From an uncultured Veillonella sp. (GTDB taxonomy: Bacteria > Bacillota > Negativicutes > Veillonellales > Veillonellaceae), in assembly GCF_905209685.1 (NCBI RefSeq), contig NZ_CAJLUB010000060.1:1-10250 (forward strand): a stretch of 10,250 bases of DNA, in the 5' to 3' direction. Positions 1 through 8,773 of the stretch are shown piece by piece (the first letter of the stretch is position 1; every line of letters begins with the position of its first letter). The notes beneath the pieces are model-generated. The model saw only the letters and a list, made by a program, of their open reading frames with translations. It ran no database searches and had not been told where the DNA came from. Both the position numbers and the translations under genes were made by a program.

Positions 1-1207
1 CCATATTACTAGTAGCTAAATGAATCACAACATCATTGATACAGCCACCACCAAAACCACAATTTGTCATCACACGATCGGCATTAGCCTTGCTCTCCGT
101 AAACATATATAAGGCGAGCGGATGCTCTCTGTGATTGATCTGACTGATCACCGCATCCAGTGAATGAAACGTCATCACCGGCAGAATCGGTCCGAATATT
201 TCTTCCTGCATCACAGCATCTTCAAATGTCACATGATCCATGATTGTCGGTGCAATCTGAAGAAGTGCACTGTCACACACGCCGCCTGCGACAACCTTCG
301 TCGGATCGATCAGTCCAAGCAGACGTCTGAAATGCTTCTCATTGACAATGCGGCCGTAATTGGCATTCGCCAGCGGATCGTCTCCAAACTGCTTCCAGAT
401 CTGTTTCTTCATCTCGTCAACAAGTGCATCTTTAACAGAAGCCGCGCAGTACACATAATCCGGTGCCACACAGGTCTGCCCGCAGTTCAGATATTTACCA
501 AAGACAATGCGTCTGGCCGCCAGCTTTATATTGGCTGTCTCGTCAACAATACACGGGCTTTTTCCTCCGAGTTCCAATGTCACCGGTGTCAGATGCTTTG
601 CCGCATGTGCCATCACTTCTTTACCTACTGCCTGACTGCCTGTAAAAAAGATATAATCAAACTTTTCCTTTAACAGCCACTGATTCTCTTTACGTCCGCC
701 GTTCACAACCGCAACGTATTTTTGTGGCAGACATTCCGATATGATTTTCTCCATGATCTCACTCGTAAAAGGTGAGTAGGCGCTCGGCTTGACGATTGCT
801 GTATTGCCTGCTGCCAGCGCGTCCACAAGCGGCTCCATCGTCAGAAGAAACGGATAATTCCACGGACTCATGATCAATGTCACCCCATATGGCGACGGCT
901 TTCTAAAGCTTCTTGACGCGAACTGGGCCAGCGGTGTCCGCACAGTCTGATCCTTGCCAAACTGCCGCATATGTTTGAGCATATAGCTGATCTCTGCCAG
1001 CACCATGCCGGTTTCACACATATACGCTTCAGATGCGCTTTTGCCGAGATCCAGCCTGAGTGCCCGGTTAATCTCATCCTCATGTGCCACAATGCTGATC
1101 TGCAGCCGTCTCAGAGCCATCTCACGAAACGCCATATGCTGCGTTTTTCCTGTGTAAAAGAACCTGCGTTGTCTATTGACCAGTGTTCTGATTTTTCTCT
1201 GCTCCAT
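1..1207 (-). CDS. Class 3 aldehyde dehydrogenase, NAD(P)-dependent (3' end cut by window edge)
   Basis: Oxidises an aldehyde to its carboxylic acid with NAD(P)+; the substrate cannot be told from sequence. My reverse-strand translation gives 402 residues. It shows the aldehyde dehydrogenase signatures in order: PWNYP at about 116-119 (oxyanion Asn117), the cofactor-fold motif FFTGS at 187-191, LELGGKSP with general base Glu212, GQTC with catalytic Cys246, and EEIFGP at 335-340. The short N-terminus and the closing GGGCINDVVIHLATSNM segment are typical of the class 3 (ALDH3/YwdH-like) branch. Family members are about 455-460 residues, so some 55 C-terminal residues lie beyond base 1. The ATG at 1207-1205 is chosen because AAGGGGG (1222-1216) sits 8 bases upstream. 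An in-frame GTG lies seven codons further up, with a TAG close above it. It lies about 70 bases downstream of the lipoprotein gene on the same strand and may share its transcript. No frameshift or lost catalytic residue is seen. Confidence 0.93.
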   Translation of the reverse strand, partial: MEQRKIRTLVNRQRRFFYTGKTQHMAFREMALRRLQISIVAHEDEINRALRLDLGKSASEAYMCETGMVLAEISYMLKHMRQFGKDQTVRTPLAQFASRSFRKPSPYGVTLIMSPWNYPFLLTMEPLVDALAAGNTAIVKPSAYSPFTSEIMEKIISECLPQKYVAVVNGGRKENQWLLKEKFDYIFFTGSQAVGKEVMAHAAKHLTPVTLELGGKSPCIVDETANIKLAARRIVFGKYLNCGQTCVAPDYVYCAASVKDALVDEMKKQIWKQFGDDPLANANYGRIVNEKHFRRLLGLIDPTKVVAGGVCDSALLQIAPTIMDHVTFEDAVMQEEIFGPILPVMTFHSLDAVISQINHREHPLALYMFTESKANADRVMTNCGFGGGCINDVVIHLATSNM

Positions 1208-1277
1208 CCCCAATTCCCCCTTACGCACCTTCTGTTTCTATAAAAACACGGTCAGCGCATGTATATTTCTTTCTTTT

Positions 1278-2090
1278 TTACTGAATCTGACGGATTGCAT
1301 CCTCTGTCAAATCCTGAAACGGAATGTTTTCTTCATTGCCGACATTCTCACTGACCCATTGATCAAAAGCATCCCTGTCGAGCGGCTCACCGGTTTCACT
1401 GCCATCCGGTGCCTCCAGGTAATACACAATGCCATCACCGTCTTTGTCTGCATCATCCGGGAAGGCTTCCCCGTTATAATTGACATCGGATAAAGATTTA
1501 TCCCAGGCATCGACAAAGTACTCGGCCCGGTAGCTGTCATTGGCCGCATCATAAGTATAAAACGTATACGGCCAGAACTCGCCGGCATAGCCCTGATTAT
1601 GCGAAATACCGGCTCCGATGGTCGCATTGTCATAAAATGTCAGCATCGGAAACTGTGAGAGTTCCTCATACAATTCACCGCTTGCTTCATCGTAATCATA
1701 AATTTTCGCTATCATTGACGCCATGCTTGTTGCCGTATAGCAGAAAACAAGCTCTTCTCTGTCGTCATGATCAACATCGTAAACAGCAAATTTGTTGCCT
1801 GACATCTCACCACTGATGTCATCTCTCAATTCTGATCCGTCCGGCAGAATATGATTCTGATAAATATTTTCCAATGCTGCCTGATACGCTTTAATTCTTG
1901 CTGCCCGGTCTTCCTGCACCGTTTTTTCTGTCTCGGTCGCTTCAGCTGTCTCCACCTGAGAGGCTGCAACCGTTTCTGTCGTTGTTGCCGGTGCTGTGCT
2001 TTCCACGCTCTCCTTCTGACCTGCACCACAGCCTGCCAGACTGACTATTACTGATGCTGCCATCAGTCCTGTAATTACTCTCTTTTTCAT
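1278..2090 (-). CDS. Secreted lipoprotein of unknown function with Asp-rich (calcium-loop-like) motifs
   Basis: I do not recognise a named family. The 270-residue product starts with a classic lipoprotein signal: basic MKKR, a hydrophobic stretch, then lipobox LAGC with Cys21 as the lipidated residue. It should therefore be anchored on the outer face of the cytoplasmic membrane. Residues 22-60 are a Ser/Thr/Glu/Ala-rich low-complexity linker. The globular part (about 61-270) is acidic and aromatic. It carries DVDHDDREEL (105-114), a DxDxDxxxE loop like calcium-binding or FG-GAP/dockerin loops, and a second Asp-rich stretch, DDADKDGDG (212-220). I see no protease, transporter or enzyme motif. 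The start is set by GGAGG at 2105-2101, 10 bases before the ATG. The gene begins 20 bases after the ketopantoate reductase stop, so cotranscription is likely. Similar lipoproteins are common in Lachnospiraceae (general knowledge, not searched). Metal binding is an inference. Confidence 0.85.
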   Translation of the reverse strand: MKKRVITGLMAASVIVSLAGCGAGQKESVESTAPATTTETVAASQVETAEATETEKTVQEDRAARIKAYQAALENIYQNHILPDGSELRDDISGEMSGNKFAVYDVDHDDREELVFCYTATSMASMIAKIYDYDEASGELYEELSQFPMLTFYDNATIGAGISHNQGYAGEFWPYTFYTYDAANDSYRAEYFVDAWDKSLSDVNYNGEAFPDDADKDGDGIVYYLEAPDGSETGEPLDRDAFDQWVSENVGNEENIPFQDLTEDAIRQIQ

Positions 2091-2110
2091 TTCTCTATTT
2101 CCTCCCCGGG

Positions 2111-2650
2111 TTATTGATAATCAAACCTGCCATCATTTTTTTCTTCAAGTGCCTTAATAATATCCAGCGCCAACGCATTGTATGGTGTTGGAATGTTCAA
2201 CTCTTTTCCAAGTCGAAGGAGCACTCCCGAAAACATATCCACTTCTGTATGCCGCTTTGCATCCAGATCCTGAAGTGTTGAGAAACGGGCCTTCGGTGAA
2301 ACCGTCCGGCTGTCAAAACTCGCCGCCTTTTCCTCCCGGATATCGATGCCGACGGCCAGTGCCACTGCTACTACCTCTTCCTTTAATTTCGTACTGATAT
2401 CCATCACATACGCACTGTCTCTGTAACCGCCCAGACCGCATCCGATAATGGCCTGCGGCAGATTCATACTGATATTCAGGGCATATTTCGCCCATATTTT
2501 TTTGAGGATATCTTCTGAAATATGGAATCGCACACCTGAATCATTGAAAAGATTCTCTATTGCCGCAACACGCCACGACAGGCTGCCGTCAGCCTCCCCA
2601 AAATAAACCCCCTCTGTCACCTCCGAATTAAAACGGACGCAATGACCGGT
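2111..2650 (-). CDS. Ketopantoate 2-reductase family protein, C-terminal half only (truncated at junction)
   Basis: Family members reduce 2-dehydropantoate to pantoate with NADPH in the cytoplasm (pantothenate and CoA synthesis), although many homologues have other substrates. Only about 178 residues are present, against about 300 in a full protein. They match the end of the first domain (VRFNSEVTEGVYFGEADGS) and the helical C-terminal ApbA_C domain. IWAKYALNISMN contains the Lys (codon about 2488-2486) aligned with the catalytic Lys of E. coli PanE. LQDLDAKRHTEVDMFSG contains the Glu (about 2245-2243) aligned with its substrate-binding Glu. The N-terminal Rossmann fold with GxGxxG is missing. 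The frame stays open to 2959, but codons above about 2650 are the antisense of an RND transporter and are not reductase. The true start is therefore not in this window. The gene ends 20 bases before the lipoprotein start on the same strand. Confidence 0.8.
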   Translation of the reverse strand, partial: TGHCVRFNSEVTEGVYFGEADGSLSWRVAAIENLFNDSGVRFHISEDILKKIWAKYALNISMNLPQAIIGCGLGGYRDSAYVMDISTKLKEEVVAVALAVGIDIREEKAASFDSRTVSPKARFSTLQDLDAKRHTEVDMFSGVLLRLGKELNIPTPYNALALDIIKALEEKNDGRFDYQ

Positions 2651-2663
2651 GCGCTCGGATGCG
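2645..2663. other. Junction between two unlike genomic backgrounds (probable chimeric join)
   Basis: Left of this point, the minus-strand reductase reads well until about the codons for RTGHCVRF. Right of it, a plus-strand RND transporter starts abruptly in mid-protein at AILIIEYAK, with an in-frame TGA at 2643-2645 just upstream. Two genes on opposite strands are thus cut at one place. Codon choice also shifts by eye, from G/C-ending to A/T-ending. I see no terminal inverted repeat, target duplication, transposase, integrase or tRNA. The exact base is uncertain within about 20 bases. Confidence 0.75.
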
Positions 2664-2975
2664 ATTTTGATCATCGAATATGCGAAGATTCGTGTTGACG
2701 AGCGCGGTATGAACGTAGTTGATGCTGCTATCGAAGCTGCAAAAATTCGTTTGCGTCCAATCTTGATGACATCCTTTGCGTTTATCCTTGGTGTATTGCC
2801 ATTGGCAGTATCTTCTGGTGCTGGTTCTGGTGCTCGTACATCCATGGGTATTACTGTAGTAGCAGGGATGACAACAGCAACATTGTTTGGTATCTTTATC
2901 ATTCCAATGCTGTTCATCATCATTGAAACACTTGGACCTGGTTTGTTTACAAACCGCAAAAAAAATCACGACTAA
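2649..2975 (+). CDS. RND (AcrB/HAE1-type) efflux transporter, C-terminal fragment
   Basis: RND pumps are inner-membrane proton antiporters of about 1,000-1,050 residues that export drugs or other hydrophobic compounds through a periplasmic adaptor and an outer-membrane channel. Only the last 105 or so residues are here. AILIIEYAK is the end of a membrane helix. The family stretch RLRPILMTSFAFILGVLPLA follows and forms the next helix. Then come GAGSGARTSMG and the final helix, running from GITVVAGMTT to about PMLFIII, before a short basic tail. The frame opens at a GTG (2649) only because an upstream TGA precedes it. That GTG has no ribosome site and is not a real start; reliable homology begins near 2660. 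The stop TAA (2973-2975) is followed by a strong terminator, so the 3' end is genuine. An RND pump suggests a diderm host, which fits Veillonella. It is a fragment, either from a chimeric assembly or a truncation. Confidence 0.82.
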   Translation: MRSDAILIIEYAKIRVDERGMNVVDAAIEAAKIRLRPILMTSFAFILGVLPLAVSSGAGSGARTSMGITVVAGMTTATLFGIFIIPMLFIIIETLGPGLFTNRKKNHD

Positions 2976-3006
2976 TCATTTACATTAGATAATTTTGTAG
3001 AATGAC

Positions 3007-3043
3007 AAAAACACGTCACTACTTAGTAGTGGCGTGTTTTTTT
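3007..3043 (+). terminator. Rho-independent terminator after the RND gene
   Basis: The arm AAAAACACGTCACTAC (3007-3022) pairs with GTAGTGGCGTGTTTTT downstream across a TTA loop, with one G-U pair. A run of seven T follows. It lies about 30 bases past the RND stop. The A-run before the stem would let it work on the opposite strand too. It separates the RND gene from ppaC. Confidence 0.9.
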
Positions 3044-3053
3044 ATATAATTTA

Positions 3054-3062
3054 TGATATAAT
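3054..3062 (+). promoter_or_regulatory. Likely ppaC promoter (extended -10)
   Basis: TGATATAAT is a perfect extended -10 element (TG, one base, TATAAT at 3057-3062). No good -35 is visible because that position falls in the terminator tail, but extended -10 promoters need it less. Transcription would start near 3069 and leave a leader of about 60 bases. An alternative is TTGACG (3082-3087) with a poor -10 near 3103-3110. I prefer the first because the TTGACG lies in a small hairpin. Confidence 0.45.
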
Positions 3063-3130
3063 AATATAGTTAAAAATCGGATTGACGTAAGTCGATATTA
3101 AGTATGAAATTTATATAAAAGAGGTATATT

Positions 3131-4072
3131 ATGAGTGATGTAAAAACATATGTAGCAGGTCATAAAAGCCCTGATACAGATTCTATTTGTTCTGCTATTT
3201 CCTTTGCTAATTTCTTAACACAAATGGGTACACCAGCTACTCCAGTATGTGCAGGTGAAGGAAATAAAGAAACAACATATGTATTGAATCATTTTGGTTT
3301 TGAACACCCTCAAATCGTTAAGAATTGGGAAGAATTCGCTCCAGAAGGCGGCAACTTGTACTTAACTGACCATAACGAATCTAAACAAATCATTGATGGT
3401 TACAAATCCATGAATATGTGTGGCGTTGTGGATCATCACCGCATCGGTGACTTTGAAACTGATGGTCCTGTATTTATGCGTTTAGAACCAGTAGGTTGCT
3501 CCAATACAATCATTACTAAATTGTACATGGAAAATAATCAAAAAATTCCTAAAGCTATTGCAGGCTTGATGTTATCCGCTATCATTTCTGATACTGTTTT
3601 ATTCCGTTCTCCAACATGTACTGAAACAGATAAAGAAATGGCTCATAAATTGGCAGAAATCGCTGGTGTAGATATCGAGTCCTATGGCCTTGATATGTTA
3701 AAAGCTGGTGCAGATATTTCTGATTTGACTAACGACGATATCGTTCGTACAGACATGAAAGAATTCTCCGAAGCAGGTAAAACGATTTCCATCGGTCAAA
3801 TTTCTGTTATGGATACAACAGATGTATTGGCTAAACAAGCTGAACTTGTAGCTGCATTAGAGGCTCTTCGCAGTGCTAATAACTATAATGCTTCTTACAT
3901 CATGGTTACAAATATTCTTGATGAAAGCACTACATTGTTATTCAGTGGTGATGTGGAAGCTGTAGTAACAAAAGCATTCGAAAAAGAAGTTAAAGACAAT
4001 GGCGTATTCTTGCCAAATACTATGTCTCGTAAAAAACAAATCGTACCACCGATTCTTGGTGCTATGAAATAG
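3131..4072 (+). CDS. ppaC: Manganese-dependent inorganic pyrophosphatase (family II, DHH superfamily)
   Basis: Hydrolyses pyrophosphate to two phosphates in the cytoplasm, pulling forward DNA, RNA, protein and tRNA-charging reactions. The 313-residue length fits the family (about 310). The N-terminal DHH domain shows GHKSPDTDS at 10-18 (metal ligands His11, Asp15, Asp17), TDHNE at 79-83, VDHHRIGDF at 100-108 (the DHH motif) and ISDT with Asp154. The C-terminal DHHA2 domain ends with SRKKQIVPP (299-307), whose Arg and Lys residues bind the phosphates in known structures. No CBS or DRTGG regulatory insert is present, so this is the short unregulated form. The ATG is set by AAGAGG (3119-3124), 6 bases upstream. 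It is flanked by its own promoter and a terminator at 4094, so it is probably monocistronic. Codon use is rich in A/T-ending codons, as in the genes to its right. Confidence 0.96.
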   Translation: MSDVKTYVAGHKSPDTDSICSAISFANFLTQMGTPATPVCAGEGNKETTYVLNHFGFEHPQIVKNWEEFAPEGGNLYLTDHNESKQIIDGYKSMNMCGVVDHHRIGDFETDGPVFMRLEPVGCSNTIITKLYMENNQKIPKAIAGLMLSAIISDTVLFRSPTCTETDKEMAHKLAEIAGVDIESYGLDMLKAGADISDLTNDDIVRTDMKEFSEAGKTISIGQISVMDTTDVLAKQAELVAALEALRSANNYNASYIMVTNILDESTTLLFSGDVEAVVTKAFEKEVKDNGVFLPNTMSRKKQIVPPILGAMK

Positions 4073-4093
4073 TATAGTAGTATACAAAGGGAA

Positions 4094-4128
4094 AAGAACG
4101 TTGCTTGCAACGTTCTTCTTCTCTATTT
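4094..4128 (+). terminator. Rho-independent terminator after ppaC
   Basis: A perfect 10-base stem, AAGAACGTTG (4094-4103) with CAACGTTCTT (4108-4117), closes a CTTG loop. A T-rich but interrupted tail, CTTCTCTATTT, follows. It begins 22 bases after the ppaC stop. The imperfect T-tract may allow some read-through into pcrA, for which no convincing separate promoter is seen; a TATAGT at 4144-4149 has no matching -35. Confidence 0.8.
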
Positions 4129-4176
4129 ATATGATTATGAAATTATAGTATATGTAAGGGCGATAGGGGTGTTCCG

Positions 4177-6366
4177 ATGAATTCATTATTAACAGGTTTA
4201 AATAAAGAGCAACAACAAGCCGTTCAACATACGGAAGGCCCTTTATTAATTTTAGCTGGTGCAGGATCTGGTAAAACAAAGGTATTAACCGTTCGTATTG
4301 CACATTTATTGGCTCAAGGTGTTAATCCTTATGAAATCTTGGCTATTACATTCACCAATAAAGCGGCAAAAGAAATGAAAAGTCGTGTGGAAGGTCTTGT
4401 TGGTGATGTGGCTAATCGTATTTGGCTCAGTACATTCCATAGTTTTTGTGCGAAATTCTTGCGTTTTGAGCTAGATAATTTTTTAGGCTATAACAGTAAC
4501 TTTACAATCTACGATACATCTGACTCGCAAGCTGTTATTAAGGCTGCTTTGAAAGCATTAAACTTAGACGATAAATACTATCCTGTAGGTGCTATGATAG
4601 CAGCTATTTCAGATGCAAAGAATAAATTACTCTTTGCTTCTGATTTTAGAAAGCAAGCGAGAGACTTTTACCAGCAAAAGGTTGCCGATGTCTACGAGTA
4701 TTACGAACGTGAATTGCGTAAGAATAATGCTCTAGATTTTGATGATCTATTATTGGTGGCCGTAAAATTATTACAGTCTAATGAGGCTGTGTTAGATAAA
4801 TATAGCAAGCGTTTCCGTTACGTTATGATTGACGAGTATCAAGATACGAACCATGCTCAATATTTATTGGCTAAATTATTAGCCTCTCATTGGAAAAACA
4901 TCGCCGTAGTAGGTGATGCTGACCAAAGTATTTACGCTTGGCGTGGTGCAGATATTCAAAATATCTTAGACTTTGAAAAGGATTATCCGAACTGTACATC
5001 TATTAAGTTGGAACAAAACTACCGTTCTACAAAGATTATTCTTGATGCAGCCAATGCAGTGATTGAAAATAACGAAGGTCGTCCAAAGAAAAACTTATGG
5101 ACAGATAAGACTGAAGGCGCTAAAATCCAGCATTTTATGGCACAGTCTGAACATGAAGAAGCAGCTTTCATTGGCGATACTATTGCTAAAAAGCACGACA
5201 TTCATGGTGTTCCTTATGGAGATATGGCCATTTTGTACCGTACAAATGCTCAATCTCGTGTACTTGAAGAAGCACTGATTAAACGAGCTTTGCCATATAC
5301 AATGGTGGGGGGCACAAAGTTCTACGATCGTAAAGAAATTAAAGACGTACTAGCATACTTGCGCGTACTATATAACCCTTTTGATGATTTGAGTTTGTTA
5401 CGTATCATCAATGTACCTAAGCGTAGTATTGGTGCTACTACTGTAGCTAAACTACAAGACTATGCTCGTGCAAACGGCACATCCTTGTTCATGACATTAA
5501 CACAATTGCATCTAGTAGATACGATTAAGGGTAAAACAAAGGAAAAGTTAGAAGAGTTTGGCATTCTTATCTTTACTCTTGTAGCTGAAATGGAAGATAA
5601 AACGGTACTCGATATTTTAGAGGCTATTCTAGATAGAACTGGTTACTTGGCTCAGTTGGAAGAAAGTACAGATCCACAAGATCAGGCTCGTGCTGAGAAT
5701 ATCGGTGAACTTTTATCTGTAGCTAAAGACTTCCAAGATACTAATCCAACGGGGACTGTTGAGGATTTCTTAGAGCAAGTAGCCCTCGTTAATGATGTTG
5801 ACTCCTTCGAGCAAGAAGAGTCTAAAGTGACCTTAATGACATTACATGCTGCGAAAGGTTTGGAGTTCCCAATCGTATTCTTAGGAGGCTTGGAGGAAGG
5901 TTTATTCCCACATAGCCGCACCTTGATGAACCCTGAGGAAATCGAAGAGGAACGTCGTCTTGCCTATGTAGGTATTACTCGTGCTGAAAAGGAATTATAT
6001 ATTTCTAATGCTACTACGCGTACCGTATTTGGACGTACTAGTAGTTATTTGCCATCTCGCTTTATTGATGAAATTCCTGAAGAATTAGTAGATGGTTTAC
6101 GTGCTAAACGAAAAGTTCCTGATGATATTAAGCGCCATGTACCACAACATATGAGTGTTACTAGCCGCCCTGTCACAAAACCAATTGTTCGCAATGAGGT
6201 GATTGCAGACTGGAAAGTTGGCGATACAGCTATTCATAGTAAGTGGGGCAATGGGAAAGTAATCAATGTTGCTGGCGAAGGGGCTGGCATGAAGCTAACT
6301 ATTGAGTTTCCAACCCAAGGTGTACGTGTGGTAATGGCTAAATTTGCACCTGTTAAAAAGGGTTAA
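4177..6366 (+). CDS. pcrA: ATP-dependent DNA helicase PcrA (UvrD/Rep, superfamily 1A)
   Basis: A 3'-to-5' DNA helicase for nucleotide excision repair, clearing of replication-transcription conflicts and rolling-circle plasmid replication in Firmicutes. Its 729 residues match PcrA length (about 724-740). Motifs appear in order: Q-motif LNKEQQQAV (8-16), Walker A GAGSGKT (28-34, Lys33), Ia AITFTNKAAKEM (56-67), STFHSF, Walker B MIDEYQDTN (217-225), motif III VVGDADQSIYAWRGAD (244-259), motif IV LEQNYRST (278-285), then TLMTLHAAKGLEFP (motif V) and RRLAYVGITRAEKELY (motif VI). The last 50 or so residues (VGDTAIHSKWGNGKV to VVMAKFAPV) form the PcrA Tudor-like domain that contacts RNA polymerase in studied species. 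This domain and the context favour PcrA over Rep. AGGGGT (4165-4170) lies 6 bases before the ATG. ligA follows after 26 bases, so the two are cotranscribed. Confidence 0.96.
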   Translation: MNSLLTGLNKEQQQAVQHTEGPLLILAGAGSGKTKVLTVRIAHLLAQGVNPYEILAITFTNKAAKEMKSRVEGLVGDVANRIWLSTFHSFCAKFLRFELDNFLGYNSNFTIYDTSDSQAVIKAALKALNLDDKYYPVGAMIAAISDAKNKLLFASDFRKQARDFYQQKVADVYEYYERELRKNNALDFDDLLLVAVKLLQSNEAVLDKYSKRFRYVMIDEYQDTNHAQYLLAKLLASHWKNIAVVGDADQSIYAWRGADIQNILDFEKDYPNCTSIKLEQNYRSTKIILDAANAVIENNEGRPKKNLWTDKTEGAKIQHFMAQSEHEEAAFIGDTIAKKHDIHGVPYGDMAILYRTNAQSRVLEEALIKRALPYTMVGGTKFYDRKEIKDVLAYLRVLYNPFDDLSLLRIINVPKRSIGATTVAKLQDYARANGTSLFMTLTQLHLVDTIKGKTKEKLEEFGILIFTLVAEMEDKTVLDILEAILDRTGYLAQLEESTDPQDQARAENIGELLSVAKDFQDTNPTGTVEDFLEQVALVNDVDSFEQEESKVTLMTLHAAKGLEFPIVFLGGLEEGLFPHSRTLMNPEEIEEERRLAYVGITRAEKELYISNATTRTVFGRTSSYLPSRFIDEIPEELVDGLRAKRKVPDDIKRHVPQHMSVTSRPVTKPIVRNEVIADWKVGDTAIHSKWGNGKVINVAGEGAGMKLTIEFPTQGVRVVMAKFAPVKKG

Positions 6367-6389
6367 TTGTTTTCTGTATAAAAGGATAG

Positions 6390-8396
<2,007 letters not shown>

Positions 8397-8416
8397 ATAT
8401 ACATTCTTACAATGTT

Positions 8417-8445
8417 TTGAAAATATATATTATTTGCTTTATAAT
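8417..8445 (+). promoter_or_regulatory. Sigma-A-type promoter for gatCAB
   Basis: TTGAAA (8417-8422) and TATAAT (8440-8445) are separated by 17 bases, which is close to consensus and optimally spaced. The predicted start of transcription is near 8452. It sits right after ligA and gives gatCAB its own transcription. No strong terminator is seen between ligA and this promoter, so read-through from pcrA-ligA may add to it. Confidence 0.75.
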
Positions 8446-8471
8446 AAGTAATTATGAAAGGATGTGTTCCG

Positions 8472-8762
8472 ATGAAAATCAGCCAAGAGGAAATTAAAAA
8501 GATCGCCTTACTTTCACGATTGGAAGTTAAGGAAGAACATATGGCACATGTAGAAAAAGAGTTGTCCGACATCTTGACTTATGTTGCTGAACTAGATGCA
8601 TTAGAACTTGATGGTGTGGAGCCTATGGCTCATGCAGTACCATTGCACAATGTATTTAGAGAGGATGAAACAAAACCATCCTTAGATCATGATTTAGCTT
8701 TGTCCAATGCTCCAGAAGCAGAGGATGGGTACTTTAAAGTACCTCGCGTTGTACAAGAATAG
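8472..8762 (+). CDS. gatC: Asp-tRNA(Asn)/Glu-tRNA(Gln) amidotransferase subunit C
   Basis: Small subunit of the GatCAB complex, which turns mischarged Glu-tRNA(Gln) or Asp-tRNA(Asn) into Gln-tRNA(Gln) or Asn-tRNA(Asn). GatC wraps between GatA and GatB and stabilises them. The 96-residue product has the family pattern [17 protein letters not shown] at the start, [20 protein letters not shown] in the middle, and a conserved end, [15 protein letters not shown]. An in-frame ATG exists at 8454. I chose the second ATG because AAAGGA (8457-8462) precedes it by 9 bases, because family proteins begin near the MKISQEE segment, and because transcription probably starts at about 8452, leaving the upstream ATG with no ribosome site. 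Its stop (8760-8762) overlaps the ribosome site of gatA, so the two are translationally close. Confidence 0.93.
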   Translation: MKISQEEIKKIALLSRLEVKEEHMAHVEKELSDILTYVAELDALELDGVEPMAHAVPLHNVFREDETKPSLDHDLALSNAPEAEDGYFKVPRVVQE

Positions 8763-8773
8763 GAGGTTTCGCT

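Noticed and set aside
164..673. Open frame of 169 codons on the plus strand
   Set aside because: It is antisense to the aldehyde dehydrogenase, is rich in Cys/His/Arg as shadow frames are, and has no ribosome site or recognisable domain.
2628..2969. Cys-rich reverse-strand frame over the RND fragment
   Set aside because: It is a shadow of the RND gene. The clustered Cys/Ser composition comes from antisense of membrane-helix codons and it crosses the junction.
2600..3000. Recent horizontal transfer or a mobile island boundary
   Set aside because: No transposase, integrase, tRNA, direct repeat or inverted repeat is visible at the change in composition. A chimeric join explains two broken genes more simply.
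3082..3110. TTGACG as the -35 of a ppaC promoter
   Set aside because: The -10 candidates at the right distance are poor (TGAAAT, TATGAA), and the box is part of a small hairpin. The upstream extended -10 is better.
8401..8418. ACATT-CTTAC-AATGT followed by TTTT as a terminator after ligA
   Set aside because: The stem is only five pairs, mostly A-T, and the T-run is short and overlaps the -35 box. It is too weak to call.
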